NCBI GenBank assembly: GCA_963739975.1 | Contig: CAVUCK010000005.1 | Coordinates: forward strand, 372,001-436,000 | DNA length: 64,000 bases | Reading direction: 5' to 3' | Source: JALZMG01 sp963739975 | GTDB taxonomy: Bacteria > Actinomycetota > Acidimicrobiia > Acidimicrobiales > Ilumatobacteraceae | Part shown: positions 30,679-39,649 of the stretch, in pieces | Layout of the letters: the number at the start of each line of letters is the position of its first letter | Position numbering within the stretch: position 1 is the first letter of the stretch | Notes under the pieces: generated by a model | What the model was told of the DNA's origin: nothing | Databases searched by the model: none | The model's input: the letters and a program-made list of their open reading frames with translations, nothing else | Position numbers and translations under genes: made by a program

Positions 30679-31290
30679 TCACGCGATGCGGACCGCGGTG
30701 CGCTCCAATTCGACCTCGACCAGCCTGTGGCCGGAGTTCGGGAGTGGCGGGCGGGTGGTCTGCCGCGGACGACCCGGCGCCGGCGGTGGGGGTTCCTGCT
30801 GCTCCTCGAGGCGCTGGCGGATCTCGCGCACCAGGCCGGGGCCGCCGATGCGGCGGGCGACCTCGAACGCCGCATCGAACGCGCTGGCCAGCCCCGAGCA
30901 CGTGATGTACGGCAGGTCGACGACCATCCGCTCCGGTGACACGTCCACGCCGTGGCGTTCGAGCAGCGGGCCGGCCAACCAGTGCGTGACGGCCGTGCGG
31001 CCGGCGAGCAGGCCCGACGCGGCGAGCAGCGCCGACCCGGTCGAACTGGCCAGCACGAACCGAGGTTGGATGCGCCTCAACCAGGCCGAGATCTCGGGGT
31101 GGCGGTGGGCGCCCAGCCCGCCGGGCACCACGACGACGTCGGCTCGTGGCACGTCGTCGAAGGTGGCGTCGACGTCCTGCGCACCACCCGGACCGGCGAC
31201 CAACCCGAGCTGCTCGCCCACCGTGACGATCCGGGCGTTCGGCAGCAGCCCGAGCAGGTCACGGAAGACGTCCGTCTCGTCGGCCAGCAC
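30679..31290 (-). CDS. DJ-1/PfpI (GATase1-like) family protein
   Basis: A protein of the DJ-1/PfpI fold: VVVPGGLGAHRHPEISAWL is the family's turn, FVLASSTGSALLAASGLLAGR contains the nucleophile-elbow position (serine instead of the usual cysteine), and VDLPYITCSGLASAFDAAFE closes the domain. No AraC helix-turn-helix follows, so it is the stand-alone type. The first in-frame ATG/GTG/TTG is the GTG at 31290, yet the preceding codons encode SLLVAIVAYQGV, the expected first beta-strand. A CTG at 31362 (LTTDPNDRTQPP) may be the real start, giving about 227 residues. The proline-rich C-terminus is not conserved-looking. Confidence 0.72.
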   Translation of the reverse strand: MLADETDVFRDLLGLLPNARIVTVGEQLGLVAGPGGAQDVDATFDDVPRADVVVVPGGLGAHRHPEISAWLRRIQPRFVLASSTGSALLAASGLLAGRTAVTHWLAGPLLERHGVDVSPERMVVDLPYITCSGLASAFDAAFEVARRIGGPGLVREIRQRLEEQQEPPPPAPGRPRQTTRPPLPNSGHRLVEVELERTAVRIA

Positions 31291-31403
31291 GCCCTGGTAG
31301 GCGACGATGGCGACCAGCAGGCTCGTCGGCGGTTGGGTTCGGTCGTTCGGGTCCGTGGTCAGAAGTCTCGCGCCTACGAGGGCGGGAACTGCGATCGAGC
31401 GCC

Positions 31404-32390
31404 ATGATGGTTCTCATGAGCGCACCTCCCAAGGTCGCCGTCGTGCTCGGGGCCGGCGGGTCGGTCGGGCACGCCTTCCACGCCGGCGTGCTGACCGCGT
31501 TGCACGACGTGTTCGGTTGGGATGCCGGTCGGGCCGATCTGCTGGTCGGCACGTCGGCGGGCTCGATCGTGGCGTCGATGCTGCGGGCGGGGATGCCGGC
31601 GACCGATCTGGCGGCCCGGGCGACGGGCTCGCCACTGTCCCCGGCCGGTCGCGCCGTCGTCGCCCGGGCCGGGTTGGGCCCACCCGGCCGACCGCGACCG
31701 GCGCGGCGCAGCGGACCGGTCGGGTCGATGTCGTCGCCGGCGCGGCTCGCCCGGGCGATGCGGGCGCCCTGGGAGGTCCGGCCAGGGTCACTGGCGGTGG
31801 CGATGCTGCCGGTCGGGCAGGTGCCGACCGAGCACATCGCCGCGCCGTTCGACGCGCTGTACGGCGATCGCTGGCCGGCGCAGCCGCTGTGGATCGTCGC
31901 CCTGCACCTGGACACCGGTCGCCGGGTGGTGTTCGGTCGGGAGGGCGCACCGCCGGCGCGGCCCGGCGAAGCGGTGCAAGCGTCGTGCGCCATCCCGGCG
32001 TTCTTCGAGCCCGCGGTGATCGGTGGGACTCGCTACGTCGACGGCGGTGTGCACTCGACGACGAACGCCGACCTCGTCGCCTCCGAGCAGCCCGATCTCG
32101 TGCTCATCAGCGCGCCGATGTCGGCGGCCCGCGGTGCGGTGCGGCTCGGCCCGACGATGGCGATGCGCCAGATCGCCCGGCTGTCGTTGGCTCGCGAGGT
32201 CGCCGGGCTGCGCGGCCGAGGAATCACCGTGATGGCGTTCCAACCGACCGCCGCCGACATCGCCGAGATGGGCAACGACTCGCTCGACCCGGCCGTGATG
32301 GGTCCGGTCGCCCGCAAGGTGCGCGAGACCACCGCCGCCCGCCTCTCCCGCTCCGACGTCAAACAACGCCTCGCCGCCCTCACGTCCTAG
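31404..32390 (+). CDS. Patatin-like phospholipase
   Basis: A 328-residue serine hydrolase of the patatin/RssA family. The oxyanion loop is VLGAGGSVGHAFHAGVL, the nucleophile motif GTSAGS (serine in G-T-S-A-G) and the catalytic aspartate lies in YVDGGVHS, completing a Ser-Asp dyad. Such enzymes release fatty acids from lipids. There is no signal peptide, so it is probably cytoplasmic or membrane-peripheral. ATG codons at 31404, 31407 and 31416 are all possible starts. It is divergent from the DJ-1-like gene, and a family B palindrome begins immediately after its stop. Confidence 0.87.
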   Translation: MMVLMSAPPKVAVVLGAGGSVGHAFHAGVLTALHDVFGWDAGRADLLVGTSAGSIVASMLRAGMPATDLAARATGSPLSPAGRAVVARAGLGPPGRPRPARRSGPVGSMSSPARLARAMRAPWEVRPGSLAVAMLPVGQVPTEHIAAPFDALYGDRWPAQPLWIVALHLDTGRRVVFGREGAPPARPGEAVQASCAIPAFFEPAVIGGTRYVDGGVHSTTNADLVASEQPDLVLISAPMSAARGAVRLGPTMAMRQIARLSLAREVAGLRGRGITVMAFQPTAADIAEMGNDSLDPAVMGPVARKVRETTAARLSRSDVKQRLAALTS

Positions 32391-32477
32391 CCCATCCGAG
32401 GGTTTCGGCGCACCGGAGGGTTTGCGTACCGGACGGGGTGCACGAAACCCTCGGATGCATCGAAACCCTCGGATGGG
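32391..32477. repeat. Intergenic palindrome, family B copy 2
   Basis: Perfect 17-bp arms at 32391-32407 and 32461-32477 (CCATCCGAGGGTTTCG and complement). An extra internal copy of GAAACCCTCGGATG lies at 32444-32457 and a GCACCGGAGGG block in the loop, all shared with copy 1 near 5.3 kb. It begins one base after the patatin stop codon and ends two bases before the stop of the converging LLM gene. Confidence 0.8.
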
Positions 32478-32479
32478 CG

Positions 32480-33676
32480 TTACGTGGGGGTGGGGACCTC
32501 CATGCCGGGCTTCCACTTCGTGGACTGAGGACTGACGAAGGTGTAGGGCTCGGTGTCGATCTCGGGCAGCTCGAGGTCGCCGTCGAGCACCCCGCGCTTC
32601 CACTCCTGATGGTCGGGTTCCATGTCGTGGAACTCGTCCATGACCTCGGCGGCGAACAGCTCGAGCGCCTCGCAGATGTCCTCGTGGCGGTTGCGCCCGG
32701 CCTGGTTGAGCAGGATCACCTGGTCCACGTTGGAGGCGGCGAACTTGCGCAGCTTGGCCCGGATCGTCTCGGGTGATCCGATCAGCCCGCCGTGCTGCGC
32801 CTTCTGGCCCGACGGGCTGGCCTTCCACGTCTGGTACTCGTCCCACAGGCTGACCGTGCCCGGCACGACCGGGCCGTGCTCGTTGTAGAAGCGCAGGGCG
32901 AACTGGAAGAAGGTCGACCCGTCGGCGCGCGCCCGGGCCTCCTCGTCCGTCGGCGCGCACATGAACTGGCACACGATGGCGATGTTCGGGTTGGTGGCGT
33001 ACGGCCCGAGCGGGTCGAGACGCTTGACGTAGGAGTTGTAGTAGGCGTTGACCCAGGCCACGGCGGCCTCGGCGGACACGAACTGGAAGCCCAGCGCACC
33101 GAGCCCACGCCGCCCGGCCATCTCGATGGTCTCCAGCTGGCTGCAGGCCACCCACAGCGGCGGGTGGGGCTGCTGGCGCGGCTTCGGGATCACGTTGCGC
33201 AGCGGGAAGTCGAAGTGCTCGCCGTGGTACTCCCAGCCCTCCTCCCAGAACATCGGCATGAGGCAGCGCATGGCGTCCTCCCACACCGCCCGCTTGTCCC
33301 GGAACCGGCGGTCGAACGGGTGCAGTTCGGTGACGCTGCTGCCCTCGCCGACGCCGAGCTCGACGCGCCCGTGGCTCAAGAGGTCGAGGGTGCTGACCCG
33401 TTCGGCGACACGCGCCGGGTGGTTCGTCGGGAGCTGCACGATGCCGTGACCGAGCCGGATCTGCGTGGTGCGCTGGCTCGCCGCAGCCAAGAACACTTCG
33501 GGCGCCGACGAGTGGCTGTACTCCTCGAGGAAGTGGTGCTCGACCTCCCACGCGTAGTCGTAGCCCAGCCGGTCGGCCAGCTCGACCTGGTCGAGGGCGG
33601 CGTTGAGCAGGCGGTACTCGTCGTCTCGCTGCCACGGCTTCGGCAGTTGCAGCTCGTAGAACACGCCGAATCGCAT
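32480..33676 (-). CDS. LLM-class flavin-dependent oxidoreductase (luciferase-like)
   Basis: A 398-residue bacterial-luciferase-fold oxidoreductase. The start MRFGVFYELQLPKPW, the segment AWEVEHHFLEEYSHSSAP, the GHGIVQLPTNHPARVAERVS region and GRVELGVGEGSS are typical of alkanal/limonene-type LLM monooxygenases that use FMN or F420. Cofactor and substrate cannot be fixed from sequence. Gene order on the minus strand continues into a SnoaL-like protein and two glycosyltransferases, with a 62-base gap upstream. Confidence 0.87.
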   Translation of the reverse strand: MRFGVFYELQLPKPWQRDDEYRLLNAALDQVELADRLGYDYAWEVEHHFLEEYSHSSAPEVFLAAASQRTTQIRLGHGIVQLPTNHPARVAERVSTLDLLSHGRVELGVGEGSSVTELHPFDRRFRDKRAVWEDAMRCLMPMFWEEGWEYHGEHFDFPLRNVIPKPRQQPHPPLWVACSQLETIEMAGRRGLGALGFQFVSAEAAVAWVNAYYNSYVKRLDPLGPYATNPNIAIVCQFMCAPTDEEARARADGSTFFQFALRFYNEHGPVVPGTVSLWDEYQTWKASPSGQKAQHGGLIGSPETIRAKLRKFAASNVDQVILLNQAGRNRHEDICEALELFAAEVMDEFHDMEPDHQEWKRGVLDGDLELPEIDTEPYTFVSPQSTKWKPGMEVPTPT

Positions 33677-33738
33677 CGGGCGAACCTAACCCTGCACGGC
33701 CGGCGGGCCCGTGTCGGGTGCGTCGTGCTCGAACTCCG

Positions 33739-34140
33739 TCAGCGTCCGATGGCAGCGAGCATCGCCGCCGAGTCGATGAAGAAGTCGGCGGCGAGCACCC
33801 GACCGTCGCGCACCGTCCAGATGTGGCATTCCGGGATGTCGAACGCGGCCCCGTTGGCTCGCACCGTGCCCCGGGTGCGACCATGCTGCACGACCCGGTC
33901 GCCGGCGGCGAACACCGTGTCGATCTCGACTGCCGACTCGATCGTGCCGACCAGCTTCGTGACCCACTCCACGACCCCGTCGGTCCCGACGAACCGCCCT
34001 CCCCAGGGCAGCGCCGGATCCTGCGTGATCACCATGTCGGGGTCGGCCAGCCCCATGACCTCGTCGATGCGCCCGGCGGCGAAGTCGGCGTAGATGCGCC
34101 GCACCAACTCGACACCGTCGGTGCCCTGCTGCTCGTCCAT
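33739..34140 (-). CDS. SnoaL-like/NTF2-fold protein
   Basis: A 133-residue protein of the SnoaL/NTF2 cone fold: LVRRIYADFAAGRIDEVMGL, then DPALPWGGRFVGTDGVVEWV and a C-terminal CHIWTVRDGRVLAADFFID. Members include polyketide cyclases, isomerases and many stress-related binding proteins. No catalytic assignment is possible. It lies 10 bases downstream of the glycosyltransferase gene and is probably co-transcribed with it. Confidence 0.8.
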   Translation of the reverse strand: MDEQQGTDGVELVRRIYADFAAGRIDEVMGLADPDMVITQDPALPWGGRFVGTDGVVEWVTKLVGTIESAVEIDTVFAAGDRVVQHGRTRGTVRANGAAFDIPECHIWTVRDGRVLAADFFIDSAAMLAAIGR

Positions 34141-34150
34141 GTCCCTCCGA

Positions 34151-35488
34151 TCAGCTCATCATCTGGTCGTCATCATCGGGCGGTGACAGTGCGCCGAGCA
34201 AGCGGTCGGCGGCCAGCTCGGGGCCCGGGCGGGAGCGCAGCTCGATCGCCAGCGCCTCGGCCCGCCGGCGGATCGGGTCGGCGAACGTGGCCGTGACCGC
34301 CCGGGCCAGGTCGGCCGGGCTGGCGGTGTTCGGATCGAGCGGCAGCCCGAGGCCCGTGCGCTCGAGGTCGGCGGCGGTCTCGAACTGGTCGGTGGAGAAC
34401 GGCAGCACGACCATCGGCCGGCCCGCCGCAAGGGACTCCGTCACGGTGCCGTTGCCCCCATGCGTCACGACGGCGGCGGCTCGGGCGAGCAGGGCGACCT
34501 GCGGCAGCGTGGGCGCCATCAGCCATCCGTCGGGGCACGGGCCGATGTCGCCCACGGCGGCCGTGCCCGTCGACACGGCGGCGATGCTGTCGAGGTCGAC
34601 CAACGCGTCGAGGACCCGCCGCACCACGTCGACACGCGCCGACAGGAACGTCCCGAACGATACGTACACGAACGGCCGGTCGCCGATCGTGTCGAGCCAG
34701 TCGCGCACCTCGTCCGATGGCCGCTCGCTGCGCACGCAGCTGCCGAGGAAGGCATGGCGGGACGGAAGGTCGGCGGCCCGTTCGGGGCGGTGCAGCGGCG
34801 CCGGGCTGTTGTAGAGGACGTCGTCGCCGTGAGCGGCGAAGGCGTCCTCGACGGGCGGCGCCGCCGGCGCCAGCGAGGCCAGCACCGAGTTGTACTCATC
34901 GGTGAACGATGCGGTGACCTCCCGGCAGCGCGCACGTAGCTCCTCGACGTCCGCCGGCGCCGGGGAGAACGTCGACGGCCACGCCGACGGCGCCCCGTAG
35001 ACCTCGCCGCCGATGGGCACCTGCGTGGGGTGCCCCGGCACGAACGTCGTGAACCGCCGGCCGGCGGCGCGCAGGCCGAGTGTGCAGGCGAACGCCAGGT
35101 GATCGACCAGGATCGCCTCCGGGTGCTCGTCGTCGGCCACCTCGACCGTCGCCGTCGCGACCTGCGCCGGTTCCCACAGCAAGTCGGCGGCCCGGGCTTC
35201 GGCCTGGTGGGTCAACGTGGCGACCATCCCGCGATGGGTGGCAGCGAAGAAGCCCGACAGGTCGTCGGCGGCGGCATCGAGACGGGTCCTGTCGTTCAGC
35301 ACGCCTGGGTTGCTGCCCCGACTCATCCGCAACTCGCGCCACCGGAACCCGTCGCGCTCCACTTGCGCCCGCAGCGCAGGACCCGTCGCCACGGTGACTG
35401 CCACCCGGCGGCGTTGCGCAGCACGAGCGATCGACGACATCGGCAGGTAGTGCGACGCGTAGTCCGGCGAGACGACGAGCAGCTTCAC
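34151..35488 (-). CDS. Glycosyltransferase, GT1 (UGT/MGT-like)
   Basis: A 445-residue GT-B fold glycosyltransferase. The N-domain starts VKLLVVSPDYASHYLPMSSIARA, and the C-domain has the nucleotide-sugar signature APTLPQVALLARAAAVVTHGGNGTVTESLAAGRPMVV-like pattern with the THGGNGT motif and the PFSTDQFETA end (positions about 345-390). This family glycosylates small lipophilic acceptors such as macrolides, carotenoids or sterols. GTG 35488 overlaps the stop of the upstream GT4 gene by four bases, so the two transferases are made together. Confidence 0.88.
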   Translation of the reverse strand: MKLLVVSPDYASHYLPMSSIARAAQRRRVAVTVATGPALRAQVERDGFRWRELRMSRGSNPGVLNDRTRLDAAADDLSGFFAATHRGMVATLTHQAEARAADLLWEPAQVATATVEVADDEHPEAILVDHLAFACTLGLRAAGRRFTTFVPGHPTQVPIGGEVYGAPSAWPSTFSPAPADVEELRARCREVTASFTDEYNSVLASLAPAAPPVEDAFAAHGDDVLYNSPAPLHRPERAADLPSRHAFLGSCVRSERPSDEVRDWLDTIGDRPFVYVSFGTFLSARVDVVRRVLDALVDLDSIAAVSTGTAAVGDIGPCPDGWLMAPTLPQVALLARAAAVVTHGGNGTVTESLAAGRPMVVLPFSTDQFETAADLERTGLGLPLDPNTASPADLARAVTATFADPIRRRAEALAIELRSRPGPELAADRLLGALSPPDDDDQMMS

Positions 35489-37590
35489 GACGCGACGACG
35501 TGGGCGATCGATCCGTACAGCTCGACGAGACGGTCGGCCATGTTCTCGATCGTCAACCGATCGAGGACGTCGCGGCGGGCCAGCTCGACCCGTCCCGGAT
35601 CGGCGACGAGGGCGATGGCGCGCTCGATGGAGGTCGCCAACGCCGCCGCCGACGACGTGTCGGCGAGCACCCCGGTGACGCCGTCGCGCACGTACGTCGA
35701 CGGCCCCCCGCCCGTCGGGGCGACGACGGGCAGTCCGGCGGCGAGCGCTTCGACGATCGCCAGTCCGAACTCCTCCTTGCGCGCCGCGCCGACGTAGACG
35801 CCACCGGCGGGAACTCCGGGCGCACCGATCGCCGTGGCCCGGAGCACCCGTGCCACGTCGCCGTGCGGCAGGTTGCCGAGCAGGATGACGCCCGGTCGAC
35901 CGTTCACCAGGTCGTCGATGCTCGACAGGACGTCGAGCTCGTCGGGCGACGGCGTGCTGAGTGACCCACCGACGATCACGAGGTTCGTTGCCGACCGCAG
36001 GGCGGGCGTGGAGACCCACGCCTCGACCAAACGCCCCATCCCCTTGCTCGGGTGGAGCCGGCCGACGCTGACGATGAGCGGAAGCGACCGGCGCCCGACG
36101 GGCAACGCCGTCAGCTCGGTGGCCAGACGGTCCACGCCCGCCGGCAGCTGCTCCGCCGTCGCCGCACGGACGTCGCGGTCGGCCCGGCGGACCGTCGCCG
36201 CGTGGACGCCTTCGGGGACGACGACGGCACGCCAGCGATTGGCGTCGAGGTCGAACCCGAGCAGGTCGCGCAGGTCGCCTTCGACGTCGTCGCGGGGCAG
36301 CACGGCGATGCGCTCGGCCTGGTCGAGCAATCGCTCGACCATGCGCGCCCGGAACCAGAGGTGGGCCAGAACGTCGGCATCGCCGAAGTCGGCCCGGCCG
36401 AGCGCTCCATCCTCCTCGAGGGCTCGCACCACCACGTGGGGATCGGGGGCCGCGGTGAAGACGATCGGGACACGCTGGTGTCGAGCGACGCGGGCGGCGG
36501 CCAGCGTCCCGACGTCGGCCATCCGCAGGTGGAGCGCGTCGACCCCATCGCGCAACAGCCGCCGGAGTCCACGTTCAACCTGGACGCGGTACGTCCACGC
36601 TCCCTGGGCATCGACGCCGCCAGGCGGGCCGAACGGAACGCCGACGAAGTGCTCGGCCCGGTCGCCGCTCGGCCAGTGGTCGGCGATCGCCGACGCGACG
36701 TCGCCGCGCCCGATCGTCATGATCTCGCCCACCTCGGGCCGCGCCGCCAGCTCCTGGGAGAGCAGGCGCAGCAGCGTGGCGATCCCGCCGCTGTCGCCGG
36801 CGCCCGCACGGTCGTCGTCGGCGTCGGCGTGGAGGAAGAGTTGGGCGATCCGCAGGCCACCACCCGGTGACGAACGACTCCCGACCTCGTCACGGCTCAG
36901 CCGATCGGCCAGGGCCAGCAACGCGTGATCGGCAACGCCGTCGCCGTCGTCGCCGCCGGCCAGCGCGATGAGCGGACGCGGATCACCGCGTCGGTCGCCG
37001 AGGGCGGCGACGGCGGCGATGCGCACCGGGCCGGCCTCCGAGCCGTCGCCAGCGATCCGCTCCAGCGGATCGGTCGGCATGCGTTCGACCAACCCGAGCG
37101 TCTCGGTGAGTCGGCGGCGTGGACCAGGGCGTGACTCGGCGTCCAACGTCGCGACCGCCGCGTTCGTGACGGCCGGGCCGGCGGTGGCGCTCCAGCCTTC
37201 GAGCGTGCGCTGGGCGAGCATCCCGGTGAACCCACCGGAGGCGACCAGGTCCAGGAGGGGCACCAGCGCGGCAGGTTCGGGAGGTCGCGCCGACAGCGCC
37301 CACGCGGCGTGTTCGGAGACGTGCCAGCGGCGGTCCGCCAAGAGGTCGATCAGCAGGCCGCCGGCGCCGGCACCAGTGAGGGCGCTGACGGCATGGATCG
37401 CCGCGATCGACGTCAGTTGGTCCTGGTCGTCGTCGATGGCCACCGTCAGCCTGGCAAGGGCGTCGTCGGGGGCCGACGTCGTGGCGGCGGCCGCGGTCAG
37501 GGCGTCGGAGCTGCGCAACCCGGCCACGATCCCAGGTGCGTCGGCGACCGCAGCGAGCGCGCGGGGCACCGACTGGTCGACCCTGGGCAC
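35485..37590 (-). CDS. Glycosyltransferase family 4 protein with HEAT-repeat-like N-terminus
   Basis: A 701-residue protein. Residues 1 to about 200 are alanine-rich helical repeats (AIHAVSALTGAGAGGLLIDL, WHVSEHAAWALSAR, VRIAAVAALGDRRGDPRPLI), resembling HEAT/PBS lyase repeats. From about 225 onwards lies a GT4-type GT-B enzyme: the N-domain opens GLRIAQLFLHADADDDR, and the C-domain has VSVGRLHPSKGMGRLVEAW and the EEFGLAIVEALAAGLPVVAP motif with its two glutamates. The fusion is unusual; the repeats may bind a partner protein. It overlaps the GT1 gene by four bases. GTG 37590 is the best start; the frame is open further upstream. Confidence 0.78.
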   Translation of the reverse strand: MPRVDQSVPRALAAVADAPGIVAGLRSSDALTAAAATTSAPDDALARLTVAIDDDQDQLTSIAAIHAVSALTGAGAGGLLIDLLADRRWHVSEHAAWALSARPPEPAALVPLLDLVASGGFTGMLAQRTLEGWSATAGPAVTNAAVATLDAESRPGPRRRLTETLGLVERMPTDPLERIAGDGSEAGPVRIAAVAALGDRRGDPRPLIALAGGDDGDGVADHALLALADRLSRDEVGSRSSPGGGLRIAQLFLHADADDDRAGAGDSGGIATLLRLLSQELAARPEVGEIMTIGRGDVASAIADHWPSGDRAEHFVGVPFGPPGGVDAQGAWTYRVQVERGLRRLLRDGVDALHLRMADVGTLAAARVARHQRVPIVFTAAPDPHVVVRALEEDGALGRADFGDADVLAHLWFRARMVERLLDQAERIAVLPRDDVEGDLRDLLGFDLDANRWRAVVVPEGVHAATVRRADRDVRAATAEQLPAGVDRLATELTALPVGRRSLPLIVSVGRLHPSKGMGRLVEAWVSTPALRSATNLVIVGGSLSTPSPDELDVLSSIDDLVNGRPGVILLGNLPHGDVARVLRATAIGAPGVPAGGVYVGAARKEEFGLAIVEALAAGLPVVAPTGGGPSTYVRDGVTGVLADTSSAAALATSIERAIALVADPGRVELARRDVLDRLTIENMADRLVELYGSIAHVVAS

Positions 37591-37647
37591 GGGCGGGCAG
37601 TACCCCTCCGCGAGGCGGGGCAAACGGGAGCCGCTAAGAACGAGCCC

Positions 37648-38742
37648 ATGAGTGGTGCGCCGACGCTCGACCAGCTCAACGGAGATCCGCACCCACACCT
37701 CGCCGAGCTGCGGCGGCGGACACCAGTGGCGTGGGTCCCGGCCCTCGGCGGGTGGCTCGTGACGAGTCGGGCGGCGGCGTTGGACGTGCTCCACGACCCC
37801 ACGACGTTCACCGTCGACGACGCCCGCTTCTCGACCGCCCAGGTCGTCGGCCGCAGCATGCTGTCGACCGACGGTGACGAGCACGCCAACCACCGCCGGC
37901 CGTTCGTCGCGCCGTTCCGTCGGCGCACCGTCGAAGCGCGCCTGGGTGCCGTCGTCGAGCGCCGGGTCGCCCGACTGCTCGACGGCGCCGCCGGTGGCCG
38001 GTCGATGGAGCTGCGCTCCGCCGTGGCCGGCCCGCTGGCGGCCAGCGTCGTCGCCGACGCGCTGGGACTCGACGGCGAGCGACCGGACGTCGTGGAGCGG
38101 CTGCTCGCCTGCTACCGCGAGATCGTCGACTCGGTCTCCGGCGTCGCGACGGGGCGACCGGTCACCGCGGGTGGAGAGGCGGCGATGGCCACGTTGCGCG
38201 CCGAGCTGGCCCCGTCGACCGGTCCCGAATCCGTGCCAGATGCGGCCGTCGTGATGTTCGGTGGCATCGAGACGACGGAGGCGATGATCCTCAACGCCAC
38301 GTGGTTCGCGCTCGTGACGCCCGGCATCTGGAGCCGACTGGTCGCCGAGCCGAGCCTGGTCCCGCCGGCCGTCGAGGAGTCGCTGCGGCTGGAGCCTGCC
38401 GCCGCCGTGGTCGACCGGTACGCGACCCGCGATGTCGAGCTGGCCGGCGCGGCAGTCGGTCGGGGCGACCTCGTCGTCGTGTCCCTGGCCGGCGCCAACC
38501 GGGACCCGGCCGAGTTCGCCGATCCGGACCGGTACGACCTCGACCGCCCGAACCTGCGCCGCCAGCTCGCCTTCGCCGCCGGGCCGCACGTGTGCCTTGG
38601 CATGGACCTCGCCCGCCTCGAGGCGGTCGCCGCGCTGCGGGCGATGGTCGGGCGATGGCCGGACCTCCGGCTGGACGGCCATGCGCCGGCGCCATCCGGC
38701 GTGGTGTTCCGCAAGCCGGCGCACCTGACAGTGCGATGGTGA
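37648..38742 (+). CDS. Cytochrome P450
   Basis: A 364-residue haem-thiolate monooxygenase. The haem-binding loop FAAGPHVCLGMDLARLE contains the cysteine ligand, the I-helix GGIETTEAM has the [A/G]Gx[D/E]T oxygen-activation pattern, and the K-helix EESLRLEP supplies ExxR. It is shorter than most bacterial P450s (about 400 residues) and lacks some N-terminal sequence, but the core is complete. Redox partners are not adjacent. It is divergent from the glycosyltransferase pair, which raises the possibility of a shared natural-product or lipid-modification pathway; that link is inference. Confidence 0.92.
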   Translation: MSGAPTLDQLNGDPHPHLAELRRRTPVAWVPALGGWLVTSRAAALDVLHDPTTFTVDDARFSTAQVVGRSMLSTDGDEHANHRRPFVAPFRRRTVEARLGAVVERRVARLLDGAAGGRSMELRSAVAGPLAASVVADALGLDGERPDVVERLLACYREIVDSVSGVATGRPVTAGGEAAMATLRAELAPSTGPESVPDAAVVMFGGIETTEAMILNATWFALVTPGIWSRLVAEPSLVPPAVEESLRLEPAAAVVDRYATRDVELAGAAVGRGDLVVVSLAGANRDPAEFADPDRYDLDRPNLRRQLAFAAGPHVCLGMDLARLEAVAALRAMVGRWPDLRLDGHAPAPSGVVFRKPAHLTVRW

Positions 38743-38769
38743 GAACGCCATCTGCCACTATTCCGCTCG

Positions 38770-39642
38770 ATGGACGAGACGACCTTCACCATGACGGCAG
38801 CCGACGGCACGGAGGTGACCGTGGATCGCTACACGCCGGCCGGCGAACCGAGGGCGATCGTGCAGATCGCTCACGGCATGGGCGAGCACGCGGCGCGGTA
38901 TCGCCGGCTGGCCGAGGCGCTGACCGAGCACGGGTACGTGGTGTACGCCAACGACCACCGTGGCCACGGGCGCACCGCCGGCTCGCCCGATCGGTACGGC
39001 GACCTCGGTGCCGGTGGATGGGCCGGGCTCGTCTCCGACATCGGTGAGCTCGGCACGCTGGCCCGCAAGGAGCACCCGGGCATCCCGCTGGTCGTCGTCG
39101 GCCACAGCATGGGTTCGTTCGCGCTGCAGCAGTACCTGCTCGACCACAGCGGCGACTTGGACGCAGCCGTGCTGTCCGGGACGTCGGCGATGGACGTCAT
39201 CGCCGCCGGCATCGACCCGACGAAGGAGGTCGACCTCAGCGCGTTCAACGCCCCGTTCGAGCCGGCCCGCACCGAGTACGACTGGCTCAGCCGGGATCCG
39301 GCCGAGGTCGACACGTACGTCGCCGACGCGGCGTGCGGGTTCGGCCTGGACCCGCAGGCCACGGCCGGGATGGTCGATCAGTTGGCGGCGACGGCCGACC
39401 CCGATCGGTTGGCCGGCCTCGAGTCCGGCGTGCCGATCTACCTCGTCTCGGGCGACGACGACCCGCTGGCCGGCGGTGGCGCGTTGATCGACCTGGTGGC
39501 CGACCGCTACCGCCAGGCGGGGGTCGTCGACGTGACCGTCGCCCGGTACGCCGGCGCCCGCCACGAGGTCTTCAACGAGACCAACCGCGACGAGATCACC
39601 GACGCGTTGATCACCTGGCTCGATCGGGTGACGACTCGCTAG
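38770..39642 (+). CDS. Alpha/beta hydrolase, monoacylglycerol-lipase-like (S33/hydrolase_4)
   Basis: A 290-residue lysophospholipase/monoacylglycerol-lipase-like protein. The oxyanion motif is IAHGMGEHAARYRRLAEAL, and the lid-preceding DHRGHGRTAGS is family-specific. The nucleophile elbow is GHSMGSFA, the acid lies in VSGDDDPLAG and the histidine in GARHEVFNE. It likely hydrolyses an ester of glycerol or a related lipid. ATG 38770 follows the P450 gene by 27 bases in the same direction. Confidence 0.88.
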   Translation: MDETTFTMTAADGTEVTVDRYTPAGEPRAIVQIAHGMGEHAARYRRLAEALTEHGYVVYANDHRGHGRTAGSPDRYGDLGAGGWAGLVSDIGELGTLARKEHPGIPLVVVGHSMGSFALQQYLLDHSGDLDAAVLSGTSAMDVIAAGIDPTKEVDLSAFNAPFEPARTEYDWLSRDPAEVDTYVADAACGFGLDPQATAGMVDQLAATADPDRLAGLESGVPIYLVSGDDDPLAGGGALIDLVADRYRQAGVVDVTVARYAGARHEVFNETNRDEITDALITWLDRVTTR

Positions 39643-39649
39643 TCGTGCG

